From Polyodon spathula (lineage: Eukaryota; Chordata; Actinopteri; Acipenseriformes; Polyodontidae), in assembly GCF_017654505.1 (NCBI RefSeq), contig NC_054547.1, forward strand, positions 23,426,346-23,490,345: DNA of 64,000 bases. Direction: 5' to 3'. Within the stretch, counting starts at the first letter, position 1; each line of letters begins with the position of its first letter. The position numbers and the translations under genes are program-made. The notes under the pieces were generated by a model that searched no databases, was not told where the DNA came from, and saw only the letters and a program-made list of their open reading frames with translations. Below are positions 1-10,400 of this stretch, piece after piece.

Positions 1-1171
1 ATTTCATTACCTGCTTTTCAAGCACCACAGAAATCCTGTTGCGGTGTCTCCTTTCTTCTCCTGGGCAAGCTGCTGCCAAAATAAACTTGCTTTAAACTTT
101 GGGAGCTGGTTTAATATTGTTATATATTACTATAAGTCATCCCTCAGTATGTCTCTCATAAAACTGTGAAATATGACATCTCTTTACCTGTAATATATCT
201 GATAAATATATATTGATGTGCTGCATTGCAGTTCAAGGAGACCTGACTTCTTTGAAAAAAAGTCTGAAAACATTTGAGAAGTTTTAATAAGTCGTGTCTG
301 CATAAAATTGCGCTATTTACAAGATGATTATTTTTTTAAACCATTGTTTTGTGAAGCAGCTCACTCCTTCTGATATTTGTTTTCTATTTTTATACGTTTT
401 ATATCCCCTTCAGTCACAAGAAATGTGAAATTACAGGTAGAAACTGTTTTTGAAAACTCTAGAGGGTTGAGAAGTTGCACTGTCAAAACTAGGAAAATGT
501 TATATTTATTATAAAGAAAATACATATCTAGGGAATTAACATGGTACAACTAAGCACACAGTGACCTTAGAGGGTTTAATTGGCTGCGCTGTTCTGTTTT
601 TGGGGCACTATTTTCAGACAATTTATGAAGCTTGAGTTGCAGCCATGGCCTGCTTTAAAAATGACAAAGTTTGACGTAAGGTCAATGCGATGTGGGGTTT
701 GGTTAATCTGCCTTCCCTCTTTTTTTTAGAAGGTGCTATCTGACTAAAAACTGGAATTTCACTACTGCTGAAATACAGCATTTCACAAGCAGGTGTGACA
801 AGCTGAAGAGCATGATTAGATGACCAATAGCACAGCACTTCCATTGTGTTAAATCATGGATTTTATACTATACTGCATGATTGCGGTAACAGATATGCTG
901 AAGCCTGCATCCAAAAATAAATCAAGGCATTTTCTAAAGAGATGGTAAAATGCAGTGTACTGCTGCTTAAGTAAAAAATGTTGTGGTGTTTTTTATAAAT
1001 GAACTGTCACATACTGTGGTATCTTTCTGCATACTTGTAGAGAATGAGACAGACAGTTTACTGGGAGTATTGTACAAGTACAAATGCAGACATGTTGTTG
1101 GTTCAGTATCAGTGTGTAAAATGAGCCCTGTGGGTGGAGTTTGTCTATCTCTCCTCCCTTTGCAGTTTAGT
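1..1171. other. AT-rich non-coding stretch
   Basis: No convincing gene or transposon. The open frames here are short, lack recognisable motifs and are of the length expected by chance in AT-rich DNA. No LTR termini, terminal inverted repeats or tRNA-like boxes were seen. Confidence 0.5.
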
Positions 1172-1420
1172 GTTTTCTCATTTGTTAATTTGTTTTCTAA
1201 TTTGTCGTTGTGTTTTCTGATTTGCTATTTTGTTTTTCTATTTTTCAGTGAGTTTTCTGATTTGCTATTTTGTTTTTCAATTTGTCATTGTGTTTTTTGA
1301 TTTGCTATTTTGTTTTCCAATTTGTCGTTGTGTTTTCTGATTTGCTATTTTGTTTTTTAATTTGTCATTGTGTTTTCTGATTTGCTATTAGTTTTTCAGT
1401 TTGTCGTTGTGTTTTGCATT
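1172..1420. repeat. 40-bp minisatellite, about six copies
   Basis: Units start at 1172, 1212, 1252, 1292, 1332 and 1372, each opening with GTTTTCTGATTTGC or a close variant. The spacing is exactly 40 bp until the last unit, which is one base short. The repeat is T-rich on this strand. An open frame that runs into it has no other coding signal, so I do not call a gene. Confidence 0.85.
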
Positions 1421-2581
1421 GCAGGGCCACCATAGTTGAACATTCAGTGATGCATTTATTATTCAAAACTGCACATTTAAGACCTGTTTAGCTAATGGAA
1501 GTGCAAAACAGGTAAGAGTTATGAAATTATTTTGTTAGCTGCAAATTACTGAACTCCCGTTTGACACAGCTCTTTGATAAAAGACAATGCAGTCTTTTGG
1601 TCAACATTACTGAATAACAGACTATTTTACTTTGTTTCCCTGCCTGTTTCCCTATAGTCTCGCTCCCTGTTTCAGTATTTACAACCCAGGAAACGCCCTT
1701 CAGTTAGCTAAGAGTAGTGTTCCACGCTTGCCTCCCACCACCAGGGTTAGCGCAAAGAAGGTTAATCGTACAGGAAGAATAGCATATCAAATTTAATGTT
1801 AACTAATGATTCTTGTCATTATGTTGCGGTGTCTAAGGCCAAGTACAAAGCTGTTTTCTCCATCATTCCAAAGAAAAAAAAAGAAAACCAAGAAATGTGT
1901 ATTTTTTCTGACAAAACGTGTTTGATTATTATTCCATATTCTTGTAATAAGATATGTTGCTCTATCATTTAAGTTAAAGTATAAAATAATTCTTACAGGT
2001 TGTATACTTCCATTCATTATACAGTATATCTCAAATGTCAAATTTTGAAGGAAACACATTTTATGGTAAGCTTATAATACTTATTTTAAAACATGATATC
2101 TGGTACTACACTTGGTTAAAACAAATCTCTGTTTGTGAGCCATGTTTCCAGTTAGTGTTGCACTTGTTTGGTCCACCCCTTCAATGGCTTCTTTTCTGTC
2201 ATAAACCATCCAGCTGCTTCCCCTATTACTTGTTGTCATGCCTTCAGCAAGCAGCATGACCCAGAAGACACTGCTGAGGTGAAATGACCCAGAAAGTGCA
2301 CATGCAAACAGATAAACCGAGAATAAAGCATAGAAACTGGGAGCTTATTTTAACATAAGGTACTGTAGTACCAAATATCATGTTTTAAAATGAAAGTGTG
2401 CTATAGCATGTGTTTTTTTCAAAACTACATTTGAGACTTATTTAGCTCATGAAACAAAAAAACAGATACTACCTAACTATTTTGTTACCTGCAGAACATT
2501 CAGTATATAAAAAAAATTACTTAATAACGTAAAAAGGAATACTTGAAGCTGGCGTAATAACTCATCTTATCTCTATGTCAT
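1421..2581. other. non-coding stretch
   Basis: Nothing recognisable. It ends at a GTCAT that forms the left target-site duplication of the next LTR. Confidence 0.45.
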
Positions 2582-2779
2582 TGTAACAGAAATACAGTGA
2601 TTCTTGGTAGTAAATCTCCCTCCCGACCTGTCAGGGCACTAAGCAGTGAGAACAGAGTTCGCTGGATGGGCTGGCCTGTCAGTTCTTTCCCAGGGTTCAA
2701 GGGAAGTCGGCCAGCTAGAAAGGGCCGGAACTCCATTGCATTTACCCGGAAGGGAAATGACGTGGCAGCCGCAGATTGG

Positions 2780-2847
2780 GTAGTCCCTACAAAAGTATTA
2801 TGAAATGTTCCTGTCAGGACAACTGAAGAAGTCAGCACCTCCGGTCA

Positions 2848-2880
<33 letters not shown>

Positions 2881-3049
2881 CACTTATTCACAGCCAAACA
2901 TGAACTACTTTAGATATGCAATGGCTGTAATATAGGATACTTACCTTAGGGTTTCGGTGCTGGGAGAGTATTATTCATTGTTTTATTAACAATAATATTA
3001 TAACCAGTGTCCTGACAGGAACATTTGGTGGTACCTTTGTAAGGACAGT
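2780..3049. mobile_element. MITE with 9-bp target duplication (Mutator-like?)
   Basis: The 9-mer GCAGATTGG occurs at 2771-2779 and again at 3050-3058; the related LTR copy at 32.2 kb has a single copy at the matching point. Between them the two ends are imperfect inverted repeats of about 45 bp; the best part is AAATGTTCCTGTCAGGACA on the left and its complement on the right (near 3006-3027). The middle is a T-run/A-run and AT-rich filler with no ORF. A 9-bp duplication suggests a Mutator-like transposase in trans; the superfamily is an inference. Confidence 0.7.
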
Positions 3050-3203
3050 GCAGATTGGAGGGGCAGTTGCACTCGTTTACCAAGGGGTCATGTGTGACGG
3101 CATAAAAGGGGATGGAGAGACGCAATTTGTTCCTTCGCTTTGGTTTGAGTCATTGAACCTGCAAGGACCATGAGAGACTGTGGTGGGTTATGGGAGGAAG
3201 TGA

Positions 3204-3835
3204 TGTGACACAGGAAGCACGTAGTTGTGGTTGGATTTTTATTGATAATTCTAACAAGAGAAACTGCCTCTGTTACCAGCTATGGTAAGCAGAGGCTTAA
3301 AATGAAAAACAAAATAGTCCAAACAGAACATAAACACTGCCACAGGGTTTTCAGTAATCCACACCCCACAGTAGGTGGCTCGGGCTCTCTCTTAAAAACC
3401 CAGGACAAGTAATTCCTGCAGCTCCCAAGGATCTCAGGGCAAAGTTCGGACTCGCAGGCAGCCGGTATGGGAATCCTCAGTCTGAGCGTAAACAAAACAA
3501 ACAAAAGAACAAAAACTCACAGAGCTCACACAGCACAACTGTCTCAGTCCAGGATAGCGAGACCAAATGGCAGAACCCCACAGCCTAAATAGTGCTGAGC
3601 CCTGCCCCTACAATCAGTGCCCTGCCACCTCAGCCAATCGTCGAACGCAGCACAGCTGATTGCAATAATGGGGCTCAACCATGAGGTTCTGCCCCAAGTT
3701 AAGATAGCCGCCACCACTGTGGCTTCTGCCCCAACCATGACTCAGCCATTGTCATGTGTCTCGTTCCTTCCTGCACAGCGCTGCCAGTAGTCGGGAGGGC
3801 AAATTACAAGAGGGACTCCTTTCACTCCTGTCGCA
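3204..3835 (-). mobile_element. solo LTR nested in an older LTR
   Basis: Sequence foreign to the surrounding LTR family interrupts it here. Read on the minus strand it begins TGCGACAGGAGTGAAAGG and ends CTTCCTGTGTCACA, with a TATTTAGG promoter-like box between. I found no clear target-site duplication, so the exact ends are uncertain by a few bases. The family is not otherwise seen in this window. Confidence 0.55.
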
Positions 3836-4273
3836 GAGACCCTGTGAGAAATGATGTATTGTGAGTGTTTTGTTTGTTTGTCTCTAAATGTCTTGTTTTA
3901 TAAATTACTAGACAGCTAACATGATTCCGGAGATGTCGCCAGGGGCCAGCACAAAGCCGGAACAGCACTGCACTACTGTCACTGATAAACTATATCACCC
4001 ACCACGAGCACTACTGCACACACGCAGGACTAGTGACCATGTTGGTATTATTGTGGAGCGGATATTTGTGTTTATTGTTTGGGACTGCAACCCGTTATTA
4101 TTTATTCCATGCAATACACATTGTTGTGTATTGCCAGGGTCTTATTATTTGGTCACTAGACCTGGATATAATAAAACCCCTTTCCAAACTGGATTAGAAC
4201 TCGCTTTGTCTGTTTAGTCATGCACTGCATCACTCCTGCACCTGTATCCACTTAACCCCTTTGCCACAGTCAT

Positions 4274-5039
4274 GCATTAAATGAGGTTAAGCCACACTAC
4301 TATTTGATGTTCCAGTGTCATTTTCTATGAATAGGACATGCTCATTACAGATTTCTATCTGCGGGAAATGTATTAGTACACTTGCTGTAGCTATTGGTTA
4401 TTATAACTCAAAGGTTTTACATTATGCTTAGTTTAATGCTTTAAAACATGTACATCTCTAGTACCAGTACTAATTTAAATCTAGTTCTGTACAACTTGAC
4501 TGCCACTCTTATAAAAGTGACAAAACATGACAAAAATATGGTAAATGCATGGTAGTCACTTGGAAAGCATGGGAACACTGCAAAATTACCATACACATTT
4601 ACTGTGGTAAGTTGTTATAAGGGCACTTAACAGTAAAAGGAGCATGAAATACTGTGGTAGGAATATGTCACAGCACAGTTAACCTATTCTATGGCTTTAA
4701 ATAAATACAACTAAACAAATATCATTAATTTCCTCTTACAACACTGGTAAGAATGTTTACCCTATACAACAGAGAAGATAACAGCACACAACACACAGTA
4801 TTGATGTGTTTTATTAACATTTGGGAACGTATTCAATAAGATCTGGAAAGATTGTTTTAATAATCCTCTCAGTGACTCGGAAAGATTTAATCAGATAATG
4901 TCCTGCATGTGAAGTGCCTAGACTGTTTCAATCCCCTGCCTCTGTCTTATGGGCTCTGAAACACTCAGCTCAAATTGAGATCAATGGAGATTCTACAACA
5001 AACAGCAGTGGTGACTAGTGGCCTTAGGAAAAGAACAAT
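4274..5039. other. non-coding stretch between LTR elements
   Basis: AT-rich sequence with no ORF of note and no repeat that I recognise. Confidence 0.45.
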
Positions 5040-5463
5040 TGTGGCAGAGCAAAGCTCTGCCCTTTTTAAATTGGCAGGGATGGGGTTAATTTCCCTTACC
5101 TGCCTGGGTTTATTATGTTCAGGCGGCTGGGGTTGATTAGTTGATTAGGTTAATTAACAATCAATCAGCGCCCAGCCACCTGACATAAAAGGAGGCCTCT
5201 GCTTCCTCATTTAGGAGGAGGGAGTTGAGGAAGCAGGTTGGTGTTTGTGGTTGTTTGTTAGTTTGAAAGTTTTGAATCCAGTAAAGGCATTGCCCAGCCT
5301 GGAACCCTTTTTTTTTTTTGTAAGTTTTGTTTTTGCTTTATTTGTGTCTAAAGATCTTTGTTTTGCCCTTGTGCACTTTATTTTTGTGTTTTTTTATATA
5401 ATTAGGATTTTTTTTGAACTGCAGTCAGTCTCTGGGCCTCTTTTCACTCGCCAGCCTGCCACA
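5040..5463 (+). repeat. 5' LTR of element A
   Basis: It starts TGTGGCAGAGC and ends CAGCCTGCCACA. The first 21 bases contain an 8-bp hairpin palindrome (GGCAGAGC, AAA, GCTCTGCC). A TATA-like ACATAAAAGG lies near 5183. A fragment of the same U5 end recurs near 62890-63060. Confidence 0.8.
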
Positions 5464-5465
5464 TA

Positions 5466-5483
5466 TGCTGTTAGAAGTGAGAT
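5466..5483 (+). promoter_or_regulatory. primer binding site of element A, degenerate tRNA-Leu type
   Basis: Two bases after the LTR, TGCTGTTAGAAGTGAGAT matches TGGTGTCAGAAGTGGGAT at 15 of 18 positions. The latter is the complement of the 3' end of vertebrate tRNA-Leu with CCA (from memory of the tRNA family). It would prime minus-strand DNA synthesis. Confidence 0.6.
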
Positions 5484-5543
5484 AGCGCCACCTAGAGGCT
5501 CAGAGCAGGATTTTTTTTGTTGTTTTGTGGAATTTTTGAGAGT

Positions 5544-5586
<43 letters not shown>
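5544..5586. repeat. (ATT)n microsatellite in the element A leader
   Basis: About 14 ATT units directly before the ORF start at 5590. Confidence 0.9.
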
Positions 5587-5587
<1 letters not shown>

Positions 5588-5589
5588 AA

Positions 5590-6885
5590 ATGGGAAAGAA
5601 GAGCAGACAGCGGCAAAGGCAGGAAAAGCAGCAGCTGAAGAAATGTAAGCTGCTGCAGCCACTGCTGGAGGACCCGGCCAGCCTCTTCCCCTGGTGTTCC
5701 TGGTGCGGGAAGGAGGACCATCGTTGGCGGTCCTGCCCAGATGTGCCACCGTCAAACTGGTGTGGCCGGTGTGAGGAGGACGGCCACAACTGGGCAGGAT
5801 GCCCCTACAACCAGGCCCAGGAAGAGGTGCAGTGTTCACCCTGGGCATCAGGGGCCACCCCACTACCTCCAGCACCGCCACCTTCACCACCGTCCCAGGA
5901 GATCTGGGACTGGTTGATGCACCCTGAGGCAGACCTCATCCACGATCTCCCCATAGTTATCAACACGCTGTGGTGTCAAGATGGGGAGAGGTGGGAACAG
6001 TGGGAGGAACACCACCACCCGGCGTCCTTCCCAGAGGTTGCCCTCATGGTGGTTAATTACCTGGCGGTAGACATGGGAGATGCCCCGGTCACTCCAATAA
6101 AGAGGGGTGAGCCGCCTTCCCGAGAGCCAGAGAGGGGTGAGCCGCCTTCCCGAGAGCCAGAGAGGGGTGAGCCGCCTTCCCGAGAGCCAGAGAGGGGTGA
6201 GCCACCTTCCCGAGAGCCCGAGAGGGGTGCGGAGCTGCCGTCGCTCCCAGAGCCCGAGAGGGGTGCGGAGCTGCCGTCGCTCCCAGAGCCCGAGAGGGGT
6301 GCGGAGCTGCCGTCGCTCCCAGAGCCCGAGAGGGGTGCGGAGCTGCCGTCGCTCCCAGAGCCCGAGAGGGGTGAGGAGCTGCCGTCGCTCCCAGAGCCCG
6401 AGAGGGGTGAGGAGCTATGGCCCAGGGATGCCACGCCCGCTCTGCTCAGGGATGACTCATTTGGATCGCCTGGGGTTGCCTGCTGCTCCGCATCGCCTGG
6501 GGTTGCCTGCTGCTCCACATCACTTGGGACTGCTGGTGTCTCCTTTTTGTTTTCTAGGGTTGCCGTCGCCGCCTCCGCCACCAGAGGGAGCCGGGCCGCC
6601 ATCGCCGTACTACCTTGGAGATCCGGGGTCCCCTCAACCAAAGAAGGCTTGGGGGCTCCGACATCAACCCCGCCCACCACCACCCACCATAATAGCCCAC
6701 GCAAGGGACATAATTGGACTCTTGGGGGGAGGGGGCAGTTGGCCGATTGTGGCCGGTGTACGTTGTACATGGGGGGGAGGTGTGTGGCAGAGCAAAGCTC
6801 TGCCCTTTTTAAATTGGCAGGGATGGGGTTAATTTCCCCTACTTGCCTGGGTTTTATGTTCAGGTGGCTGGGGTTGATTAGTTGA
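5590..6885 (+). CDS. zinc-knuckle plus tandem-repeat protein of element A
   Basis: About 431 aa. I start at the ATG at 5590 (MGKKSRQRQRQEKQQ) because the frame upstream is LTR and an ATT microsatellite. Order of parts: a basic, glutamine-rich N-terminus; CCHC knuckle CSWCGKEDHRWRSC and a second, CGRCEEDGHNWAGC, both perfect C-x2-C-x4-H-x4-C (about residues 37-75); a proline-rich linker; a W-rich module containing LWCQDGERWEQWEEHHHP and VVNYLAVDMG, shared with element D; then four RGEPPSREPE repeats and five to six RGAELPSLPEPE repeats; then a variable tail that runs into the 3' LTR. Knuckles of this type bind nucleic acid in Gag nucleocapsids, so RNA packaging or chaperoning is a reasonable inference. 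There is no capsid fold that I recognise and no enzyme domain. Confidence 0.7.
   Translation: MGKKSRQRQRQEKQQLKKCKLLQPLLEDPASLFPWCSWCGKEDHRWRSCPDVPPSNWCGRCEEDGHNWAGCPYNQAQEEVQCSPWASGATPLPPAPPPSPPSQEIWDWLMHPEADLIHDLPIVINTLWCQDGERWEQWEEHHHPASFPEVALMVVNYLAVDMGDAPVTPIKRGEPPSREPERGEPPSREPERGEPPSREPERGEPPSREPERGAELPSLPEPERGAELPSLPEPERGAELPSLPEPERGAELPSLPEPERGEELPSLPEPERGEELWPRDATPALLRDDSFGSPGVACCSASPGVACCSTSLGTAGVSFLFSRVAVAASATRGSRAAIAVLPWRSGVPSTKEGLGAPTSTPPTTTHHNSPRKGHNWTLGGRGQLADCGRCTLYMGGRCVAEQSSALFKLAGMGLISPTCLGFMFRWLGLIS
6102..6419 (+). repeat. coding minisatellites, 30-bp x4 then 36-bp x5.5
   Basis: 30-bp units start at 6102, 6132, 6162 and 6192; 36-bp units start at 6222, 6258, 6294, 6330, 6366 and 6402. 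Both periods are multiples of three and GC-rich, so the frame is kept and other frames on both strands also stay open. Those other frames (6107-6832 plus, 6057-6770 minus) are shadows. Confidence 0.9.
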
Positions 6886-7399
6886 TTAGGTTAATTAATG
6901 ATCAATCAGCGCCCAGCCACCTGACATAAAAGGAGGCCTCTGCTTCTCATTTAGGAGGAGGGAGTTGAAGAAGCAGGTTGGTGTTTGTGGTTGTTTGTTA
7001 GTTTGAAAGTTTTGAATCCAGTGAAGGTATTGCCCAGCCTGGAAACCTTATTTTTATTTTTATTTTTTTTTTGTAAGTTTTGTTTTTGCTTTATTTGTGT
7101 CTAAAGATCTTTCTTTTGCCCTTGTGCACTTTATTTTTGCACCACTAGCAGTAATTCACGGACTAACTGACTTGTGTATGTGTTTTGTGTGGATGTATAA
7201 TAAAAACAGGATTATTATTTGCGGGGCAACACAGGGATTATAAATTATTGTATTACTTATGTCCGTTATTATTTACTGTTAGTTTTGCTGTCAGGCACTG
7301 GACTTAAACAAAAGTAAAATAAACCTTTTCACCTGTATTACAATTGTCTGTCTGTTCTTTAATCACCTACATCTGCACACTATCAACCACTTTGCCACA
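6783..7399 (+). repeat. 3' LTR of element A, with a different U5
   Basis: It starts TGTGGCAGAGC like the 5' LTR and follows it to about 7138. It then switches to unrelated sequence with AATAAA signals near 7198 and 7320 and ends CACTTTGCCACA. That end resembles the U5 of the 2582-4268 LTR family, not that of its own partner. Confidence 0.75.
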
Positions 7400-7404
7400 G
7401 GTAA

Positions 7405-8946
7405 CAATGAATTTCTTACAAAAATGGGTGGCTTAGGCTAAGTACACACACAGACACATAGCAGTTGGCTTGACAACCATATTTACAAATGGCACTCGCT
7501 GCGGTTGTTTGTTGTACACACACCGTTCATTACTGAAGTGAGTGCACTTCCTGTTTAAACAAACCAGTGAACTCAGGCCATCATTACATGCCGATCGTGA
7601 GGTTTTGCGTGAGAACATGGAGGAACATTTTTGTTTTGGCTTTTGTTTTATGAAGAAAGCACAGTAGACACCAGGAACTATGCTCATTTTTTTCACAACC
7701 AACGAAGACGCCATTTTGCTTTTTGTGCAAATAATGTATTAATGATAAGCACTACAATGACGGTTGAATGAAATGTGTGGGCAATCTTCCGACCAGAAGG
7801 CTGGTGGCATCCAACTGACTGGATAAAAAACCTACGCATGTGCAAGGAGTTTCTTCCACTGAGCACCAACTGCGGCTGTGTTAATGCAGTTGTAATACAC
7901 ACACACAGCTAGTGAGCATTAACTAACCAAACTGAATTAATAACCACACTCAATACTTGCTCTGAAATGGATTAATTAGTGTGGTTGTCGCTGCACTTTG
8001 TAACCAAACTATGTGAGTATACAAACGGTGCTAAGAGCGAAAGGTGAACTCACAACTGCATTTAGCCTGTGTGTGTACATAGCCTTATAGTAACCAGTGC
8101 AGACAGTCAGTCTGGTGCCCTGAGCTGTCAAGGCTGATTGATGGGCTATCAGGAGGCTCATTGAAACAAGGCTCATGTGACAGTGCTCTCCTTGAACTCA
8201 GCTTGCCCCAAGTCATAGAATTATCAAGCACACCACATCATTGCTTTTTTATTTATTATTTTTTGGATCTCACTAAAGCTACCTTTCCTTCTGCCCTGAG
8301 ATTTGAATTCAGGCTTGTTCATTTCCATCCGCAGCAAATTGAGTCAGTATTGCAGGCTAACAGAACTCAATCTCTGACTGCAGAAAAATATATATAGGCA
8401 GAATATGAGTTTGTGAATACAGTGTACTGTCAGGCAAGTGCTGGTGAATTATATATAGAACAATACCAAAACGTGGATTGTAGACTGCAGAAGTGCAACC
8501 AGTGGCAGCCACAGTTGATATTGGAACAAGATGAGATTGAGTTTTACAGACACGTTTCATGGTGCAGATGGAATTGTGGCATCATTCTCTCTATGAATTA
8601 TTCTCTTTATAAATCACTGCACTCAAGTGACTGGTCATGAGAAGATTCTCTCCGAATTCCAAACTCATGAGCAACAGTGGTTGAAATAATATTTTGGGTT
8701 TAAAACTTCAGAGAATCCCAAATAGTACCACCTTTTTATAATAAAACCCATGGCTGCTGTATTCAGCAGCCAGTTTAATAGTGTAGGTTTGTTTAAAAAA
8801 ATAAAGTAAAATCAAACCACAATTGCTTTGCTATTTATTACTTAATGATGACTAATCCCTGACATAGGTACTCAAGCACAGTTCTGCTCAAAAGTTGTAT
8901 GGAGAAGCTGAGTGTGATTCTTTTTAAAAGAATAATTCCAGTAACT

Positions 8947-8983
<37 letters not shown>

Positions 8984-9790
8984 TATACTATATATATATA
9001 TTATATATATATTATATATATATATACCATCGCCATCAATTCATAGGGTTTTTATTTTTTCCTATATGAAACACATATACACACACACACACAGTATAGT
9101 AAATGTGAATTTGATTTTTTAAGATTTTTTATTTCAAGTTGTTAGAACAATATTTATCGAATGATCCTTACAGATATTTCAATGCTTCACTTCTGGTCAA
9201 CTTGACATGAAGGTTGACATTGTAAACACAGCCAGTCATAAGAAAAGCAGCTATTGGTGCTCAACTGCGAGTCAATGTGTCAAGCTTCTTGGGGGCTTAT
9301 TGAGTTCTTTTAAAGAAAATAAATGTCAACTTTACATATTGTATATATCTCTTTAAAAAATTGAGCTTAGAAAGAGTCATTTTGAATTATTTTTCCTACA
9401 AGGACACAAACTCCCAGAAGTAACTCGTGTGTTTCGAAAGCGTTCAATCAATGGGAAGTACAAAATGAAAAAGAGTGTAAGAGACATTCAGCCATTTTAT
9501 TGTTTACAAATGCGACGAAAAAATACAATTAAAATACACACTTCTACTAAGTGATGGTGATACATAATTGAAAACATATAGCTAACTAAATAATTCCAGT
9601 AAACCTACAGGTATCTTTAAAAACACCAATGCCGCTGTCTGGCCTGTTTTGAACTTATTGGGATGTTGAAATCTTCTGAGATGTTGAACCAATTTGGCTT
9701 GACAAATGTTTACAAATGCACTGGGTAACTGCAATGGCCCATCTTCTTAACACTTCTTAAATGTTTTAACAATATTTTTTTCTAGAACAA
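7405..9790. other. non-coding stretch with microsatellites
   Basis: No gene recognised. It holds an AT microsatellite (8949-9027) and a short CA tract near 9076-9093. Open frames here (for example 8161-8397) show no motif. Confidence 0.5.
8949..9027. repeat. (TA)n microsatellite
   Basis: Interrupted TA run with CTA and TTA breaks. Confidence 0.9.
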
Positions 9791-9796
9791 CGTAAA

Positions 9797-10400
9797 ACCG
9801 CTTGTGACAGCATACCGACCAGTCATGTCCCCCTTTCTCACATCTCCCGCACCAGCTCGGTGGCACCTCAGAGCAGCCCCACAAGTGGTGCTCCTCCTTT
9901 ATGCATCAGGTGCACCAGGGGAACAGGTTCTCTGGCTCCTCTGGCCGCTGTTGCTGTTGCTGTTGCTGCTGGGGTGGTGGGAGCAGCAGTCTACCTCCCC
10001 CTGCTGGTAGTGGAGACAGAGGCGACCCCTGCTCTTCCCTCTTCTGATGGACAGGGCAGCAGGTTACATAGTGCTCACCTCTGCAGATGGGGCATTGCTG
10101 GGGTAGCTGTTAGAGGGTGTACAAGAGACAGTTTGTGCTGGAATGCCCTGGCTCAGCTCAGCAGTAACACCCAGGCTGCTGTTCCTCTGGCTAGTGTTGT
10201 GACTCCTGCCTTCTGACGTTCTTTCCCATTTTTTTTTCTTTCCGCAAAACAAAAATGTCACCCTCAGTATCCCTGGTCTGATACTTGGAGGTGATGTTGT
10301 CCCGGTTCTGACACCATATGTGACAAGCAAGCTGTAGTGGTGGCGTTACAACTGGAAGAGACAAACAGTACTGCGAGGTGAAATGTGAATCTAGCAGCAG
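9797..10400 (-). mobile_element. element B, copy 1 (5' part, minus strand)
   Basis: Read on the minus strand: a remnant LTR end (10318-10400), a primer binding site, a short leader, then an ATG followed by a knuckle-type reading frame. Motifs resembling CPICRGEHYVTCC (spacing degenerate) and a GC-rich repeat tail follow. The same leader and frame recur as copy 2 at 10401-11142, so this is a direct duplication of one element's 5' part. The frame is broken by stops. The 3' LTR is missing. Confidence 0.6.
10300..10316 (-). promoter_or_regulatory. tRNA-Leu-type primer binding site, element B copy 1
   Basis: On the minus strand TGGTGTCAGAACCGGGA, two bases from the LTR end, identical to the site in element D. 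Confidence 0.75.

Larger units (their letters stand above)
2582..4268 (+). mobile_element. solo LTR, Gypsy-type, with two nested insertions
   Basis: It starts TGTAACAGAAATACAG and ends CCCCTTTGCCACA, and is flanked by a perfect 5-bp duplication GTCAT (2577-2581 and 4269-4273). The same LTR family recurs on the minus strand at 32213-32889 and 56985-57425, and partly at 31942-32212 on the plus strand. Removing the MITE (2780-3049) and the inner LTR (3204-3835) leaves about 0.78 kb, close to the 677 bp of the 32.2 kb copy. No internal retrotransposon sequence follows, so this is a solo LTR left by LTR-LTR recombination. Open frames inside it are not genes. Confidence 0.85.
5040..7399 (+). mobile_element. 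element A: short non-autonomous LTR retrotransposon
   Basis: Two direct LTRs (5040-5463 and 6783-7399) bracket about 1.3 kb of internal DNA holding a degenerate tRNA-Leu primer binding site and one ORF with two CCHC zinc knuckles. There is no protease, reverse transcriptase, RNase H or integrase, and no room for them. The element would need an autonomous partner for copying and integration. ACAAT precedes the left LTR (5035-5039) and recurs four bases beyond the right LTR (7404-7408), so target duplication is suggestive but not clean. The two LTRs share their first roughly 370 bases and then differ completely (see findings). Confidence 0.8.

Noticed and set aside
983..1300. 105-aa ORF with hydrophobic runs
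   Set aside because: The hydrophobic part is the T-rich 40-bp minisatellite translated; no domain or conserved start.
5394..5890. Minus-strand ORFs with Asn or Ile runs across the (ATT)n tract
   Set aside because: Shadows of the element A ORF and the microsatellite.
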